From positions 496,001-560,000 of the forward strand of contig NZ_CP126889.1 in the NCBI RefSeq assembly GCF_030246845.1: a DNA stretch of 64,000 nucleotides, written 5' to 3'. Each line of letters begins with the position of its first letter. Position 1 is the first letter of the stretch. A model generated the notes under the pieces. The model saw only the letters and a list, made by a program, of their open reading frames with translations, ran no database searches and was not told the origin of the DNA. This document shows positions 1-8,054 of this stretch, in pieces. Source of the stretch: Enhydrobacter sp. (lineage in GTDB: Bacteria; Pseudomonadota; Alphaproteobacteria; Reyranellales; Reyranellaceae). The translations under genes were made by a program, and so were the position numbers.

Positions 1-124
1 CCGAGTGGCGGCGAGCCTCTCCGCGTGCGCGCGGTCCATAAAGCACGACCTTCTTGATCCGGCCCGGCAGGGCTTGCTCGGCGCGGCGCTTGAATTCGCG
101 GACAGGAGCGAGATCGCCTCTCAT
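1..124 (-). CDS. Nucleotidyltransferase-domain protein (MNT type), N-terminal part only
   Basis: The gene runs off the left edge; only about 41 codons from the start are visible. The translation begins MRGDLAPVREFKRRAEQALP and continues through a strand-turn motif LYGPRARGEARRHS. This is the G-S/P-R-A-R-G-E-A-x-x-x-S signature at the start of the minimal nucleotidyltransferase fold (MNT, KNTase/MntA/HepT-partner group), where the next residues are normally D-x-D. In-frame ATGs also exist at 133 and 136. I chose 124, but the reading frame is the same for all three. It lies downstream of the VOC gene on the same strand. Such proteins are often antitoxins or AMP-transferases paired with HEPN proteins, but the partner would be outside the window. 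The product class is fairly clear; the biological role is not. Confidence 0.7.
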   Translation of the reverse strand, partial: MRGDLAPVREFKRRAEQALPGRIKKVVLYGPRARGEARRHS

Positions 125-152
125 GCTAGCCATCATAGCGTGAGAGGCGATC
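112..152. repeat. Near-perfect 16-base inverted repeat over the nucleotidyltransferase start
   Basis: Arm 112-127 (GATCGCCTCTCATGCT) and arm 137-152 (AGCGTGAGAGGCGATC) pair with one mismatch in 16 bases, around a 9-base spacer. The repeat covers all three candidate start codons of the minus-strand nucleotidyltransferase. There is no T-run on either strand, so it does not look like an intrinsic terminator for the VOC gene upstream. An autoregulatory operator or a translation-blocking hairpin is the likelier reading. Confidence 0.75.
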
Positions 153-165
153 GATTGCATTGCGG

Positions 166-537
166 TCACTTCCCGCAGTACGCCTCCAGCCGATAGCCGT
201 CGGGATCGATGACGAAGGCAGCGTAATAGCCGGGGCTGTACTCCTTGCGAAGGCCGGGCTTGCCGTTGTCCTTGCCGCCGGCCTCGAGCGCGGCGGCATG
301 GAAGGCGTCGACGGCGGCGCGGTCGGGGGCGTTGAAGCAGAAATGCAGGCCCGACTCCATGTCGGCCTTCACCGGCTTGGTCGCCGCCGAGATCCAGAGC
401 TGCACGCCCTTGCCGCCGTAGCCGAGCGAGCTCTCGCCGTCCGACAGTCGCGTGAAGCCCAGCGGCCGCAGCGCCGCGTCGTAGAACCTGCCCGTCCGCT
501 TGATGTCGCTGACGCCGATCGAAACGTGGTCGAACAT
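166..537 (-). CDS. VOC family (glyoxalase/bleomycin-resistance fold) protein
   Basis: This 123-residue protein begins MFDHVSIGVSDIKRTGRFYD and ends YAAFVIDPDGYRLEAYCGK. It is a single vicinal-oxygen-chelate unit with the usual N-terminal H and C-terminal DPDG-x-x-x-E pattern. The metal-type residues are H4 near the start and the final E of the RLEAYC strand, so the fold is probably intact. Substrate cannot be read from sequence; the family covers dioxygenases, isomerases and resistance proteins. I chose the start at 537 because a GGAGGA ribosome site lies just upstream. An in-frame ATG at 597 would run the coding region through the palindrome shared with the divergent CGNR gene. The nucleotidyltransferase follows on the same strand. 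Confidence 0.85.
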   Translation of the reverse strand: MFDHVSIGVSDIKRTGRFYDAALRPLGFTRLSDGESSLGYGGKGVQLWISAATKPVKADMESGLHFCFNAPDRAAVDAFHAAALEAGGKDNGKPGLRKEYSPGYYAAFVIDPDGYRLEAYCGK

Positions 538-547
538 CGTTTCCTCC

Positions 548-628
548 TTAACTGGATAACCAGTTAAGTGGTTAATATCTCCTATCGAGCTTGTCAACCG
601 GTCAGGCGGTTATTAACTGCTGGTCATA
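548..628. promoter_or_regulatory. Divergent promoter region with clustered palindromes
   Basis: Between the VOC gene and the CGNR regulator lies TTAACTGG (548-555), four bases, then CCAGTTAA (560-567), a perfect 8-base inverted repeat. A further copy of the half-site TTAACTG is at 613-619, next to the CGNR start. A second inverted repeat, AACCG/CGGTT, spans 596-611. The arrangement suggests one or more repressor sites controlling both genes, plausibly bound by the CGNR protein itself. The bound protein is an inference. Confidence 0.55.
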
Positions 629-1183
629 ATGGTCCGTCCCGATCTCTGCCTCGACTTCGCCAACACCCGCTATTGGCGCGGCCAGGCCACTCCCACCGAG
701 ACGCTGGACGGGCCGGAAGACCTCGCCACCTGGGCAGCGGCCAGTCTCGGCGCCAGGGCCGACAGGCCGCTGCCGAGCAGGGAGTTCGAGCATGCGCTTG
801 CCCTGCGCGAGACGATCTATCGGCTGTTCGATGCGCAGGCCCAGGCCCGGCCCGCGGCGGCGCGCGACCTCGCGGCCCTGAACGGCGCGCTGGCAGCGGC
901 GCCGGCACGAACGGCGCTCAAGCGCACGCGCAACGGCTATGAATGGGACATCGAGGCGCGGTCGGGGACCGCGCTCGCCCTGCTCGCCCCGGTCCTGTGG
1001 ACGGCCGGCGATCTCCTGACCGGGCCGCGGCTCGGCCGCGTGCGGCGCTGCGCCAACCCGGAATGCGGCTGGCTGTTCCTCGACGACAGCCGCGCCGGCA
1101 AGCGCCGCTGGTGCTCGATGTCGGCCTGCGGCAACCGTGCCAAGGCGCGGCGCCACTATCACAAGAGCAAGGAAGAGGCCTGA
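629..1183 (+). CDS. ABATE/CGNR zinc-finger transcriptional regulator
   Basis: This 184-residue protein has an N-terminal ABATE domain (about 1-135), opening with the typical LCLDFANT stretch. It ends in a CGNR zinc finger with cysteines C141, C146, C162 and C167, the last heading the name-giving CGNR at 167-170, followed by basic residues. The family consists of putative stress-responsive DNA-binding regulators. The gene is divergent from the VOC gene across a palindrome-rich region, which fits local regulation. Its stop overlaps the next start (TGATG), so the membrane methyltransferase-like gene is translationally coupled to it. No better upstream start is visible. The target genes are not known. 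Confidence 0.88.
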   Translation: MVRPDLCLDFANTRYWRGQATPTETLDGPEDLATWAAASLGARADRPLPSREFEHALALRETIYRLFDAQAQARPAAARDLAALNGALAAAPARTALKRTRNGYEWDIEARSGTALALLAPVLWTAGDLLTGPRLGRVRRCANPECGWLFLDDSRAGKRRWCSMSACGNRAKARRHYHKSKEEA

Positions 1184-1875
1184 TGGCGCCGGCCGGGACG
1201 GACAGGCTGGCGCGGAAGGCGTTCCAGAGCATTGTCGGCGTCTTCCTCGTCACCGCGGCGCTCCTGTTCGGCATTCCGTGGACGCTGGTTTACTGGCAGG
1301 CCTGGATCTTCCTGATCGTCTATTTCGCGGCGTCGCTTCTGATCACGGCCCGTCTCCTGAAGACCGATCCCGGGCTGGTCGAGCGGCGCATGCGGGCCGG
1401 TCCTCTGGCCGAGAAGGAAACGTCGCAGAAGATCATCATGCTGTTCGCCTCGATCGGCTTTGCCGGCCTGATCGTCGTTCCGGCGCTCGACCGCCGCCTC
1501 GGCTGGTCCCACATGCCGCCGCCGATCGCCGTGGCTGGCGACATCCTCGTCGTGCTGGGCTGGCTCGCGGTCTGGCGGGTGTTCCGGGAGAACAGCTTCA
1601 CCTCGGCGACGATCGAGGTCGCCGACGACCAGAAGGTCATCTCGACCGGGCCGTACGCCTACGTGCGCCATCCGATGTATGCCGGATCGCTGGTGATGCT
1701 GCTCGGCATTCCGATCGCGCTCGGCTCCTGGTGGGGGCTGATCGCGCTCGGCGTCATCGCTGCCGCGCTGGTCTGGCGAATCGTCGACGAGGAGCGCTTC
1801 CTCGCGCGCCGGCTCGCGGGCTACGCCGCGTACAAAGAAAAAGTGCGGTATCGCCTGATACCGCACCTCTGGTGA
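1183..1875 (+). CDS. Isoprenylcysteine carboxyl methyltransferase-like (ICMT/PEMT) membrane protein
   Basis: This 230-residue integral membrane protein has about five hydrophobic helices and the SAM-binding signature of the ICMT/PEMT group near the C-terminus. The signature consists of GPYAYVRHPMYAGSL (around 158-172), then after the last helices EERFLARRLAGYAAYKEKVR. The H-P-x-Y and E-E-R-x-L elements mark methyltransferases acting on membrane-embedded substrates such as isoprenoid thiols or phospholipids. Bacterial members mostly have unknown substrates. The start ATG overlaps the CGNR stop by one base, so the two genes form an operon. It ends shortly before a convergent SCP2 gene. Confidence 0.85.
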   Translation: MAPAGTDRLARKAFQSIVGVFLVTAALLFGIPWTLVYWQAWIFLIVYFAASLLITARLLKTDPGLVERRMRAGPLAEKETSQKIIMLFASIGFAGLIVVPALDRRLGWSHMPPPIAVAGDILVVLGWLAVWRVFRENSFTSATIEVADDQKVISTGPYAYVRHPMYAGSLVMLLGIPIALGSWWGLIALGVIAAALVWRIVDEERFLARRLAGYAAYKEKVRYRLIPHLW

Positions 1876-1891
1876 GCCGCCTGCGGCGCCC

Positions 1892-2188
1892 TTAGCGCAG
1901 GATGCTTTGCAGCTTCATGGCGACACCCATGTCGCCCTCGATCTTGAGCTTGCCGGTCATGAACGCGCTCATGCCGTCGAGCTTGCCGCCGATCAGGTCG
2001 GCGAAGTCGCTGAAGTCCATCTTGATGGTGCAGTCGGCGGCCTTGTCGTCGTTGCTGACGGCGGGCGGGTTCGCGTTGCCGTCGATATAGACGACGCCCT
2101 GGTCCGTAGCGAACTTCACGGTGTTGCCGAAGGACGACTTCTTCGCCGCGCCTTCCTTCATTTTCGCGGTGATTTCCTGCAAGGTCAT
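1892..2188 (-). CDS. SCP2 sterol-binding domain protein
   Basis: This 98-residue single-domain protein starts MTLQEITAKMKEGAAKKSSF and ends GKLKIEGDMGVAMKLQSILR, the standard layout of a bacterial SCP-2 lipid carrier. Such proteins bind acyl-CoA or other hydrophobic ligands in a cytoplasmic tunnel and often sit beside beta-oxidation genes. A GAGGAA ribosome site precedes the ATG. It is divergent from the SDR-carboxylase operon, and the palindrome at 2229-2250 lies between the two. It may therefore share that operon's regulation and deliver hydrophobic acyl-CoAs to it. Confidence 0.88.
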   Translation of the reverse strand: MTLQEITAKMKEGAAKKSSFGNTVKFATDQGVVYIDGNANPPAVSNDDKAADCTIKMDFSDFADLIGGKLDGMSAFMTGKLKIEGDMGVAMKLQSILR

Positions 2189-2228
2189 GTCGAGTTCCTC
2201 CTGTCGGCCGACCGTCCGGGGGGCTTAC

Positions 2229-2250
2229 TTGACCTTTACGTAAACGTCAA
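2229..2250. promoter_or_regulatory. 22-base palindromic operator upstream of the acyl-CoA operon
   Basis: Left half TTGACCTTTAC and right half GTAAACGTCAA form a palindrome with a single mismatched pair (positions 6 and 17). It lies 41 bases before the SDR start and 40 before the divergent SCP2 start. The length and the ACGT-rich core resemble the MerR-family LiuR operators known upstream of branched-chain acyl-CoA catabolic genes in proteobacteria. That match is from memory of the consensus and is tentative. No MerR gene is in the window. Confidence 0.7.
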
Positions 2251-2291
2251 CTACAGCCCGGTGAACGGCTGTTCAGGCGTGCGGAGGAAAC

Positions 2292-3155
2292 ATGTCGTAT
2301 CGCTCGGTCTTCGCGCCGGGACTGTTCAGGGACCAGACGGTCGTCGTGACGGGCGGCGGCAGCGGCATAGGGCGCTGCACGGCGCACGAGCTGGCCGCGC
2401 TCGGCGCGCACGTCGCCATCACCGGCCGCAAGATCGAGAAGCTCGAGAAGGCGAAGGCCGAGATCGAAGCGAGCGGCGGCAGTTGCGAGTTCCACGCCTT
2501 CGACATCCGCGAGGAGGCGCAGGTCAGGGAAGCGGTGGCCAGGATCGTCGCCGCCAACGGTCGCATCGACGGGCTGTTCAACAATGCCGGCGGCCAGTTC
2601 CCCTCGCCCGCCGCCGAGCTCAGCGCCAAGGGCTTCGACGTCGTCGTGCGCAACAACCTCACCGGCGGCTTCCTGGTGAGCCGCGAGGTCTATACGCAGT
2701 CGATGCGGCGGCACGGCGGCTCGATCGTCAACATGACGGCCGACTACCGCAACGGCTTCCCCAACATGGTGCATACGGGCGCGGCCCGCGCCGGCATGGC
2801 GAACCTCACCATGACGCTCGCCTACGAATGGGCGGTCTCCGGCGTGCGCGTGAACTCGGTGGCGCCGGGTTGGATCGCCTCCTCCGGCATGGACACCTAC
2901 AGCGGCGAGTTCAAGGAACAGATTCCCAGGCTCAAGGGCTACTGCCCGCTGGGGCGCCTCGGCACCGAGAGCGAAGTCTCGGCCGCCGTCTGCTTCCTGT
3001 TGAGCAAGGCCGCGGCCTACATCACCGGCACCGAGATCCGGATCGACGGCGGCGTGCCGCTCGCCAACCGCTCGGTCGACCTGCCGGCGACCGACCGGTC
3101 GCAGCCCTTCAACGGCTTCCACCTCGCCGTCACGCCCAAGGTCCTGGGCGGCTGA
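2292..3155 (+). CDS. SDR oxidoreductase of the trans-2-enoyl-CoA reductase (PECR) type
   Basis: This 287-residue short-chain dehydrogenase has a TGGGSGIG cofactor loop near residue 20 and NNAGG in mid-protein. In place of the classical Y-x-x-x-K it has the segment HTGAARAGMANLT, as in peroxisomal trans-2-enoyl-CoA and 2,4-dienoyl-CoA reductases. It also shares the long C-terminal tail of that group. It should therefore use NADPH on an unsaturated acyl-CoA rather than on an alcohol. A GGAGGAAAC site precedes the ATG. It is the first gene of the carboxylase/dehydrogenase operon and takes the place of the SDRs of acyclic-terpene (atu) clusters. Confidence 0.85.
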   Translation: MSYRSVFAPGLFRDQTVVVTGGGSGIGRCTAHELAALGAHVAITGRKIEKLEKAKAEIEASGGSCEFHAFDIREEAQVREAVARIVAANGRIDGLFNNAGGQFPSPAAELSAKGFDVVVRNNLTGGFLVSREVYTQSMRRHGGSIVNMTADYRNGFPNMVHTGAARAGMANLTMTLAYEWAVSGVRVNSVAPGWIASSGMDTYSGEFKEQIPRLKGYCPLGRLGTESEVSAAVCFLLSKAAAYITGTEIRIDGGVPLANRSVDLPATDRSQPFNGFHLAVTPKVLGG

Positions 3156-3158
3156 ACC

Positions 3159-4775
3159 ATGCCGATCATCGAGACCCAGATCGACCGCAACAGCGACGAG
3201 TTCGGGCGGAACCGGACGCGCATGCTGGCGGCCATCCGCGAGTTTCGCGACGCCGAGGCGAGCGTGCAGGCGGTCGCCGAGAAATCGCGGGCGCGGTTCG
3301 CCAAGCGCAAGCAACTCATGCCGCGCGAACGCATCGCCCTGCTGCTCGATCGCGGCGCACCGTTCCTCGAGCTGATGCCGCTCGCCGGCTACCGCATGCA
3401 CGACGACAGGGACGGATCGAGCGCCGGCGGCGGCTCGGTCTCGGGCATCGGCTATGTCGAGGGCGTGCGCTGCGTCGTGACGGCGTCGAACTCCGCCATC
3501 AAGGGTGGCACTGTCGCACCGTCCGGCCAGCGCAAGGGCCAGCGCGTGCAGCAGATCATTCTGGAGAACAAGCTGCCGGTCGTGAACCTCGTCGAGTCGG
3601 GCGGTGCCAATCTCCTTTATCAGGCCGAGATCTTCGTGCCCGGCGGCCGCGGCTTCGCCAACCAGGCGCGCATGTCGGCGCGCGGCATCCCGCAGGTGAC
3701 GGTCGTTCACGGTTCCTCGACGGCGGGCGGCGCCTACCTGCCCGGCCTCTCGGACTACGTCATCATGGTGCGCAACCAGGCCAAGGTCTTCCTGGCCGGC
3801 CCGCCGCTTCTGAAAGCCGCGACCGGCGAGATCGCGACCGACGAGGAGCTGGGCGGCGCGGAGATGCATGCCACCGTGTCGGGCGTCGCCGAATGGATGG
3901 CCGAAGACGATGCCGACGGCATCCGCATGGCGCGCGAGGTGATCGCCAGGTGGCACTGGAACGACAGGCTGCCGCCGCGAACGACCAAGCCGTTCAAGGA
4001 GCCGCTGTACGATATCGACGAGCTCTGCGGAATCGTGCCGCCCTCGCACAAGGACCCCTACGACGTGCGCGAGGTGATCGCGCGCCTGGTCGACGGCTCG
4101 GATTTCCTCGAGTTCAAGGGCCTGTTCGACCAGCAGACGATCTGCGGCTGGGCGGAGATCGAGGGCGAGCCGGTCGCCCTGATTGGCAACAACGGCCCCA
4201 TCACCTCCAAGGGCTCGGTCAAGGCGGCGCAATTCATCCAGCTCTGCTGCCAACAGGGCACGCCGATCGTCTACCTGCAGAACACCACCGGCTACATGGT
4301 CGGCACTGAGGCCGAGCGCGGCGGCATCGTCAAGCACGGCTCCAAGATGATCCAGGCGGTGGCCAACGCGACGGTGCCGCAGATCACCATCGTGATCGGC
4401 GGCAGCTTCGGCGCCGGCAACTACGGCATGTGCGGCCGCGCCTACGACCCGCGCTTCATCTTCGCCTGGCCCAACAGCCGGATCGCCGTGATGGGCGGCG
4501 AGCAGGCGGCGGGCGTGATGCGGACCGTGACCGAGCAGAAGTTCCGTCGCGAGGGCAAGGAACCGCCGCGCGAGCAGATCGACAAGATGTACAAGTCGAT
4601 CGTCGACCAGTTCGATCGCGAGTCCACGGCGCTTTACGCCACCGCGCATCTCTGGGACGACGGCATCATCGACCCGCGCGACACGCGCCGCGTGCTCGCC
4701 TTCACGCTCTCCATCGCCCGGGAGTCGATGGTGCGGCCGCTCAATCCCATCACCTTCGGCGTCGCGAGGATGTAG
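3159..4775 (+). CDS. Acyl-CoA carboxylase, carboxyltransferase (beta) subunit
   Basis: This 538-residue protein is the usual length for 3-methylcrotonyl-CoA or geranyl-CoA carboxylase beta subunits. Both crotonase-like halves are present. The N-half shows GGGSVSGIGYVEG, VESGGANL and AGGAYLPGLSDYV. The C-half shows YDVREVIARLVDG, GSFGAGNYGMCGRAYDP and SRIAVMGGEQAAGV. It transfers CO2 from carboxybiotin on the alpha subunit (encoded at 8051-9925) to an unsaturated branched acyl-CoA. It starts three bases after the SDR stop. The gene order favours geranyl-CoA-like (AtuC) or methylcrotonyl-CoA (LiuB-like) activity over propionyl-CoA, but the choice between those two cannot be made by eye. Confidence 0.92.
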   Translation: MPIIETQIDRNSDEFGRNRTRMLAAIREFRDAEASVQAVAEKSRARFAKRKQLMPRERIALLLDRGAPFLELMPLAGYRMHDDRDGSSAGGGSVSGIGYVEGVRCVVTASNSAIKGGTVAPSGQRKGQRVQQIILENKLPVVNLVESGGANLLYQAEIFVPGGRGFANQARMSARGIPQVTVVHGSSTAGGAYLPGLSDYVIMVRNQAKVFLAGPPLLKAATGEIATDEELGGAEMHATVSGVAEWMAEDDADGIRMAREVIARWHWNDRLPPRTTKPFKEPLYDIDELCGIVPPSHKDPYDVREVIARLVDGSDFLEFKGLFDQQTICGWAEIEGEPVALIGNNGPITSKGSVKAAQFIQLCCQQGTPIVYLQNTTGYMVGTEAERGGIVKHGSKMIQAVANATVPQITIVIGGSFGAGNYGMCGRAYDPRFIFAWPNSRIAVMGGEQAAGVMRTVTEQKFRREGKEPPREQIDKMYKSIVDQFDRESTALYATAHLWDDGIIDPRDTRRVLAFTLSIARESMVRPLNPITFGVARM

Positions 4776-4777
4776 AG

Positions 4778-5938
4778 ATGAAGTTCACGCCCGAGCACGA
4801 GGCGCTGCGTCAGACCTGGAAGACGCTGATCGACCGCGAGATCAATCCCCATGTCGATCAGTGGGAGAAGGAAGGCCGGTTCCCGGCCCACGAGCTGTTC
4901 AAGAAGATGGGCGATGCGGGCCTTCTGGGCGTCGACAAGCCGGTCGAGTTCGGCGGCTCGGGCCTCGACTTCTCCTACGCCATGATCTGCTCCGAATCGC
5001 TGGGCCTGGTGAACGGCGGCTCGATCCCGATGGCGACCGGCGTGCAGATCTCGATGGCGACCCCCGCCCTCGCCCGCTACGGCAGCGACGAGCTGCGCCG
5101 CGAGTTCCTCGCGCCCTCGATCAGCGGCGACTATGTCGCCTGCCTCGGCGTCTCCGAGACCGGCGCAGGCTCCGACGTCGCCTCGATCAAGACCACGGCC
5201 CGCCGGGTCGGCGGCGACTGGGTGATCAACGGCGGCAAGATGTGGACCACCAACGGCGCGCAGGCCGACTGGATGTGCCTGCTGGCCAACACCGGCGACG
5301 GCCCGGTGCACAAGAACAAGTCGCTGATCGTGGTGCCGATGAAGAGCAAGGGCCTGTCGATCGTGAAGAAGCTCGACAAGCTCGGCATGCGCGCCTCCGA
5401 CACCGTGCAGACCTTCTTCGACGAGGTGAAGGTGCCGGTGCGCCATACGATCGGCCAGCCGGGCATGGGCTTCGTCTACCAGATGCAGCAGTTCCAGGAG
5501 GAGCGGCTGTGGGCGGGCGCCGGCACGCTGATGGGCTGCGAGCGCATCATCAACGCCACCATCGACTACACGCGCGAGCGCCAGGTCTTCGGCCGGCCGC
5601 TGCTCGACAATCAGGTCGTCCATTTCCGCCTCGCCGAGCTCAAGAGCGAGGTCGAGGCGCTGCGCGCGCTGGTCTATCGCGCCTGCGAGGAGTACCTCGC
5701 GGGCAAGGACGTCACGATGCTGGCCTCGATGGCCAAGCTGAAGGCGGGCCGCCTGCGCCGCGAGGTGTCGGATGCCTGCCTGCAGTACTGGGGCGGCGCG
5801 GGCTATCTCTGGGACAGCCCGGTCGCGCGCAGCTATCGCGACGGCCGCCTGGGTTCGATCGGCGGCGGCGCCGACGAAGTGATGCTGCAGATCATCGCCA
5901 AGCTGATGGGCACCCTGCCGCGGTTGGGGAACCGGTGA
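4778..5938 (+). CDS. Acyl-CoA dehydrogenase (first of a tandem pair)
   Basis: This 386-residue FAD-dependent acyl-CoA dehydrogenase begins MKFTPEHEALRQTWKTLIDR. The family segments are in order: CLGVSETGAGSDVAS near 125, MWTTNGAQADWM near 157, the R-F/FG dimer motif TRERQVFGRPLLDNQV, and IGGGADEVMLQI near the C-terminus. The usual medium-chain Glu position in that last motif is Gly. An Glu in QFQEERLW lies where isovaleryl-CoA-type dehydrogenases carry their base, suggesting a branched substrate. The start is three bases after the carboxylase beta stop. It aligns without gaps to its neighbour at 6076-7236, and both resemble citronellyl-CoA dehydrogenase (AtuD). Confidence 0.92.
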   Translation: MKFTPEHEALRQTWKTLIDREINPHVDQWEKEGRFPAHELFKKMGDAGLLGVDKPVEFGGSGLDFSYAMICSESLGLVNGGSIPMATGVQISMATPALARYGSDELRREFLAPSISGDYVACLGVSETGAGSDVASIKTTARRVGGDWVINGGKMWTTNGAQADWMCLLANTGDGPVHKNKSLIVVPMKSKGLSIVKKLDKLGMRASDTVQTFFDEVKVPVRHTIGQPGMGFVYQMQQFQEERLWAGAGTLMGCERIINATIDYTRERQVFGRPLLDNQVVHFRLAELKSEVEALRALVYRACEEYLAGKDVTMLASMAKLKAGRLRREVSDACLQYWGGAGYLWDSPVARSYRDGRLGSIGGGADEVMLQIIAKLMGTLPRLGNR

Positions 5939-5965
5939 TGACCGCTGTTTGCCAGTTGTCGGTGC

Positions 5966-6030
5966 CATCCCGAGCGCAGCGAGGGATCTTTGATCAGCAT
6001 CGTGAAAGATCCCTCACTTCGTTCGGGATG
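5966..6030. repeat. Dispersed palindromic repeat, copy 1
   Basis: A 26-base arm at 5966-5991 (CATCCCGAGCGCAGCGAGGG then ATCTTT) pairs with 6005-6030 with three mismatches, around a 13-base loop. The same element occurs at 12285-12345 and 44277-44342. Here it separates the two tandem acyl-CoA dehydrogenase genes, which are on the same strand. It may shape the mRNA or mark an insertion that followed the duplication. Confidence 0.9.
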
Positions 6031-6075
6031 ACACGGATCTCGAGTAACGCGACCGGGCGTGCGCAGGAGGCATAG

Positions 6076-7235
<1,160 letters not shown>

Positions 7236-7236
<1 letters not shown>

Positions 7237-8054
7237 TGGCCGAACTCGCCTCGACATACGAGACGCTGCTGCTGCGCCGCGACCGTTCGCGCCTGCACGT
7301 GACGCTGAACCGGCCGCAGGTGAAGAACGCGCTCAACCCGACGCTGATCGGCGAGCTGTGCGCGGTGTTCCAGGGCCTGCGCGAGCGACGCGACATCAAG
7401 TCGGTGGTTCTGCGCGGCGCGGGCGGCACGTTCTGCGCCGGCGCCGACCTCAAGAACATGGAGCAGAGCTTCGCCGAGCAGCCGAAGCCCGGCGAGAAGG
7501 ATCCGATCGCGCTCAACAATCGCGAATATGGAACCTTTCTCGAGATGGTGAACAGCACGCCGCAGGTCGTCGTGGCCGCTGTCGAGGGCTATGCCATCGC
7601 CGGCGGCTTCGGTCTGCTGTGCGTGTCGGACGTAGCGCTCTGCACCGAGGACGCGGGCTTCGCCATGAGCGAGACGGCGATCGGCATCGTGCCGGCCCAG
7701 ATCGCCCCTTTTGTCGCCGCCCGCATCGGCGTGCCACAGACTCGCCATCTGGCGCTGACCGCGGCGCGCTTCAGGGGACCGGAAGCCTATCGCCTGGGCA
7801 TCGTGCATCACCTCGTGAAGGATGGCGCGGCGCTCGACGCCAAGCTGGAAGAGGTCTTGAGGCAGATCGACCGCTGCGCGCCGCTGGCCAATGCCTTGAC
7901 GAAGGCGGTGGTCATGAAGGTCGGGGCCGAGCCGCTGTCGGCCGTGCTCGACTTCGCCGCCGACAAGTTCGCCGAGGCGCGGCGCAGCCCCGAGGCGGCC
8001 GAAGGCCTGCGCGCCTTCGCCGAGAAGCGCCCGCCCAAGTGGGCCGTCGAATGA
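7236..8054 (+). CDS. Enoyl-CoA hydratase/isomerase family protein (AtuE/LiuC-like position)
   Basis: This 272-residue crotonase-fold protein begins MAELASTYETLLLRRDRSRL. The oxyanion-hole elements are GAGGTFCAGADLKNM and YAIAGGFGLLCVSDVALC, followed by FAMSETAIGIVPAQIAPFVA, where the Glu is in the catalytic position. It would hydrate the carboxylated unsaturated acyl-CoA made by the flanking carboxylase, equivalent to 3-methylglutaconyl- or isohexenylglutaconyl-CoA hydratase. The start overlaps the upstream stop by one base, and its own stop overlaps the alpha-subunit start by four (ATGA). This is tight translational coupling inside the operon. Confidence 0.9.

Noticed and set aside
2247..4649. 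800-codon open frame on the minus strand opposite the SDR and carboxylase genes
   Set aside because: It is antisense to well-supported genes, its translation is His/Arg/Ala-rich with no domain, and long antisense frames are expected at this GC content.
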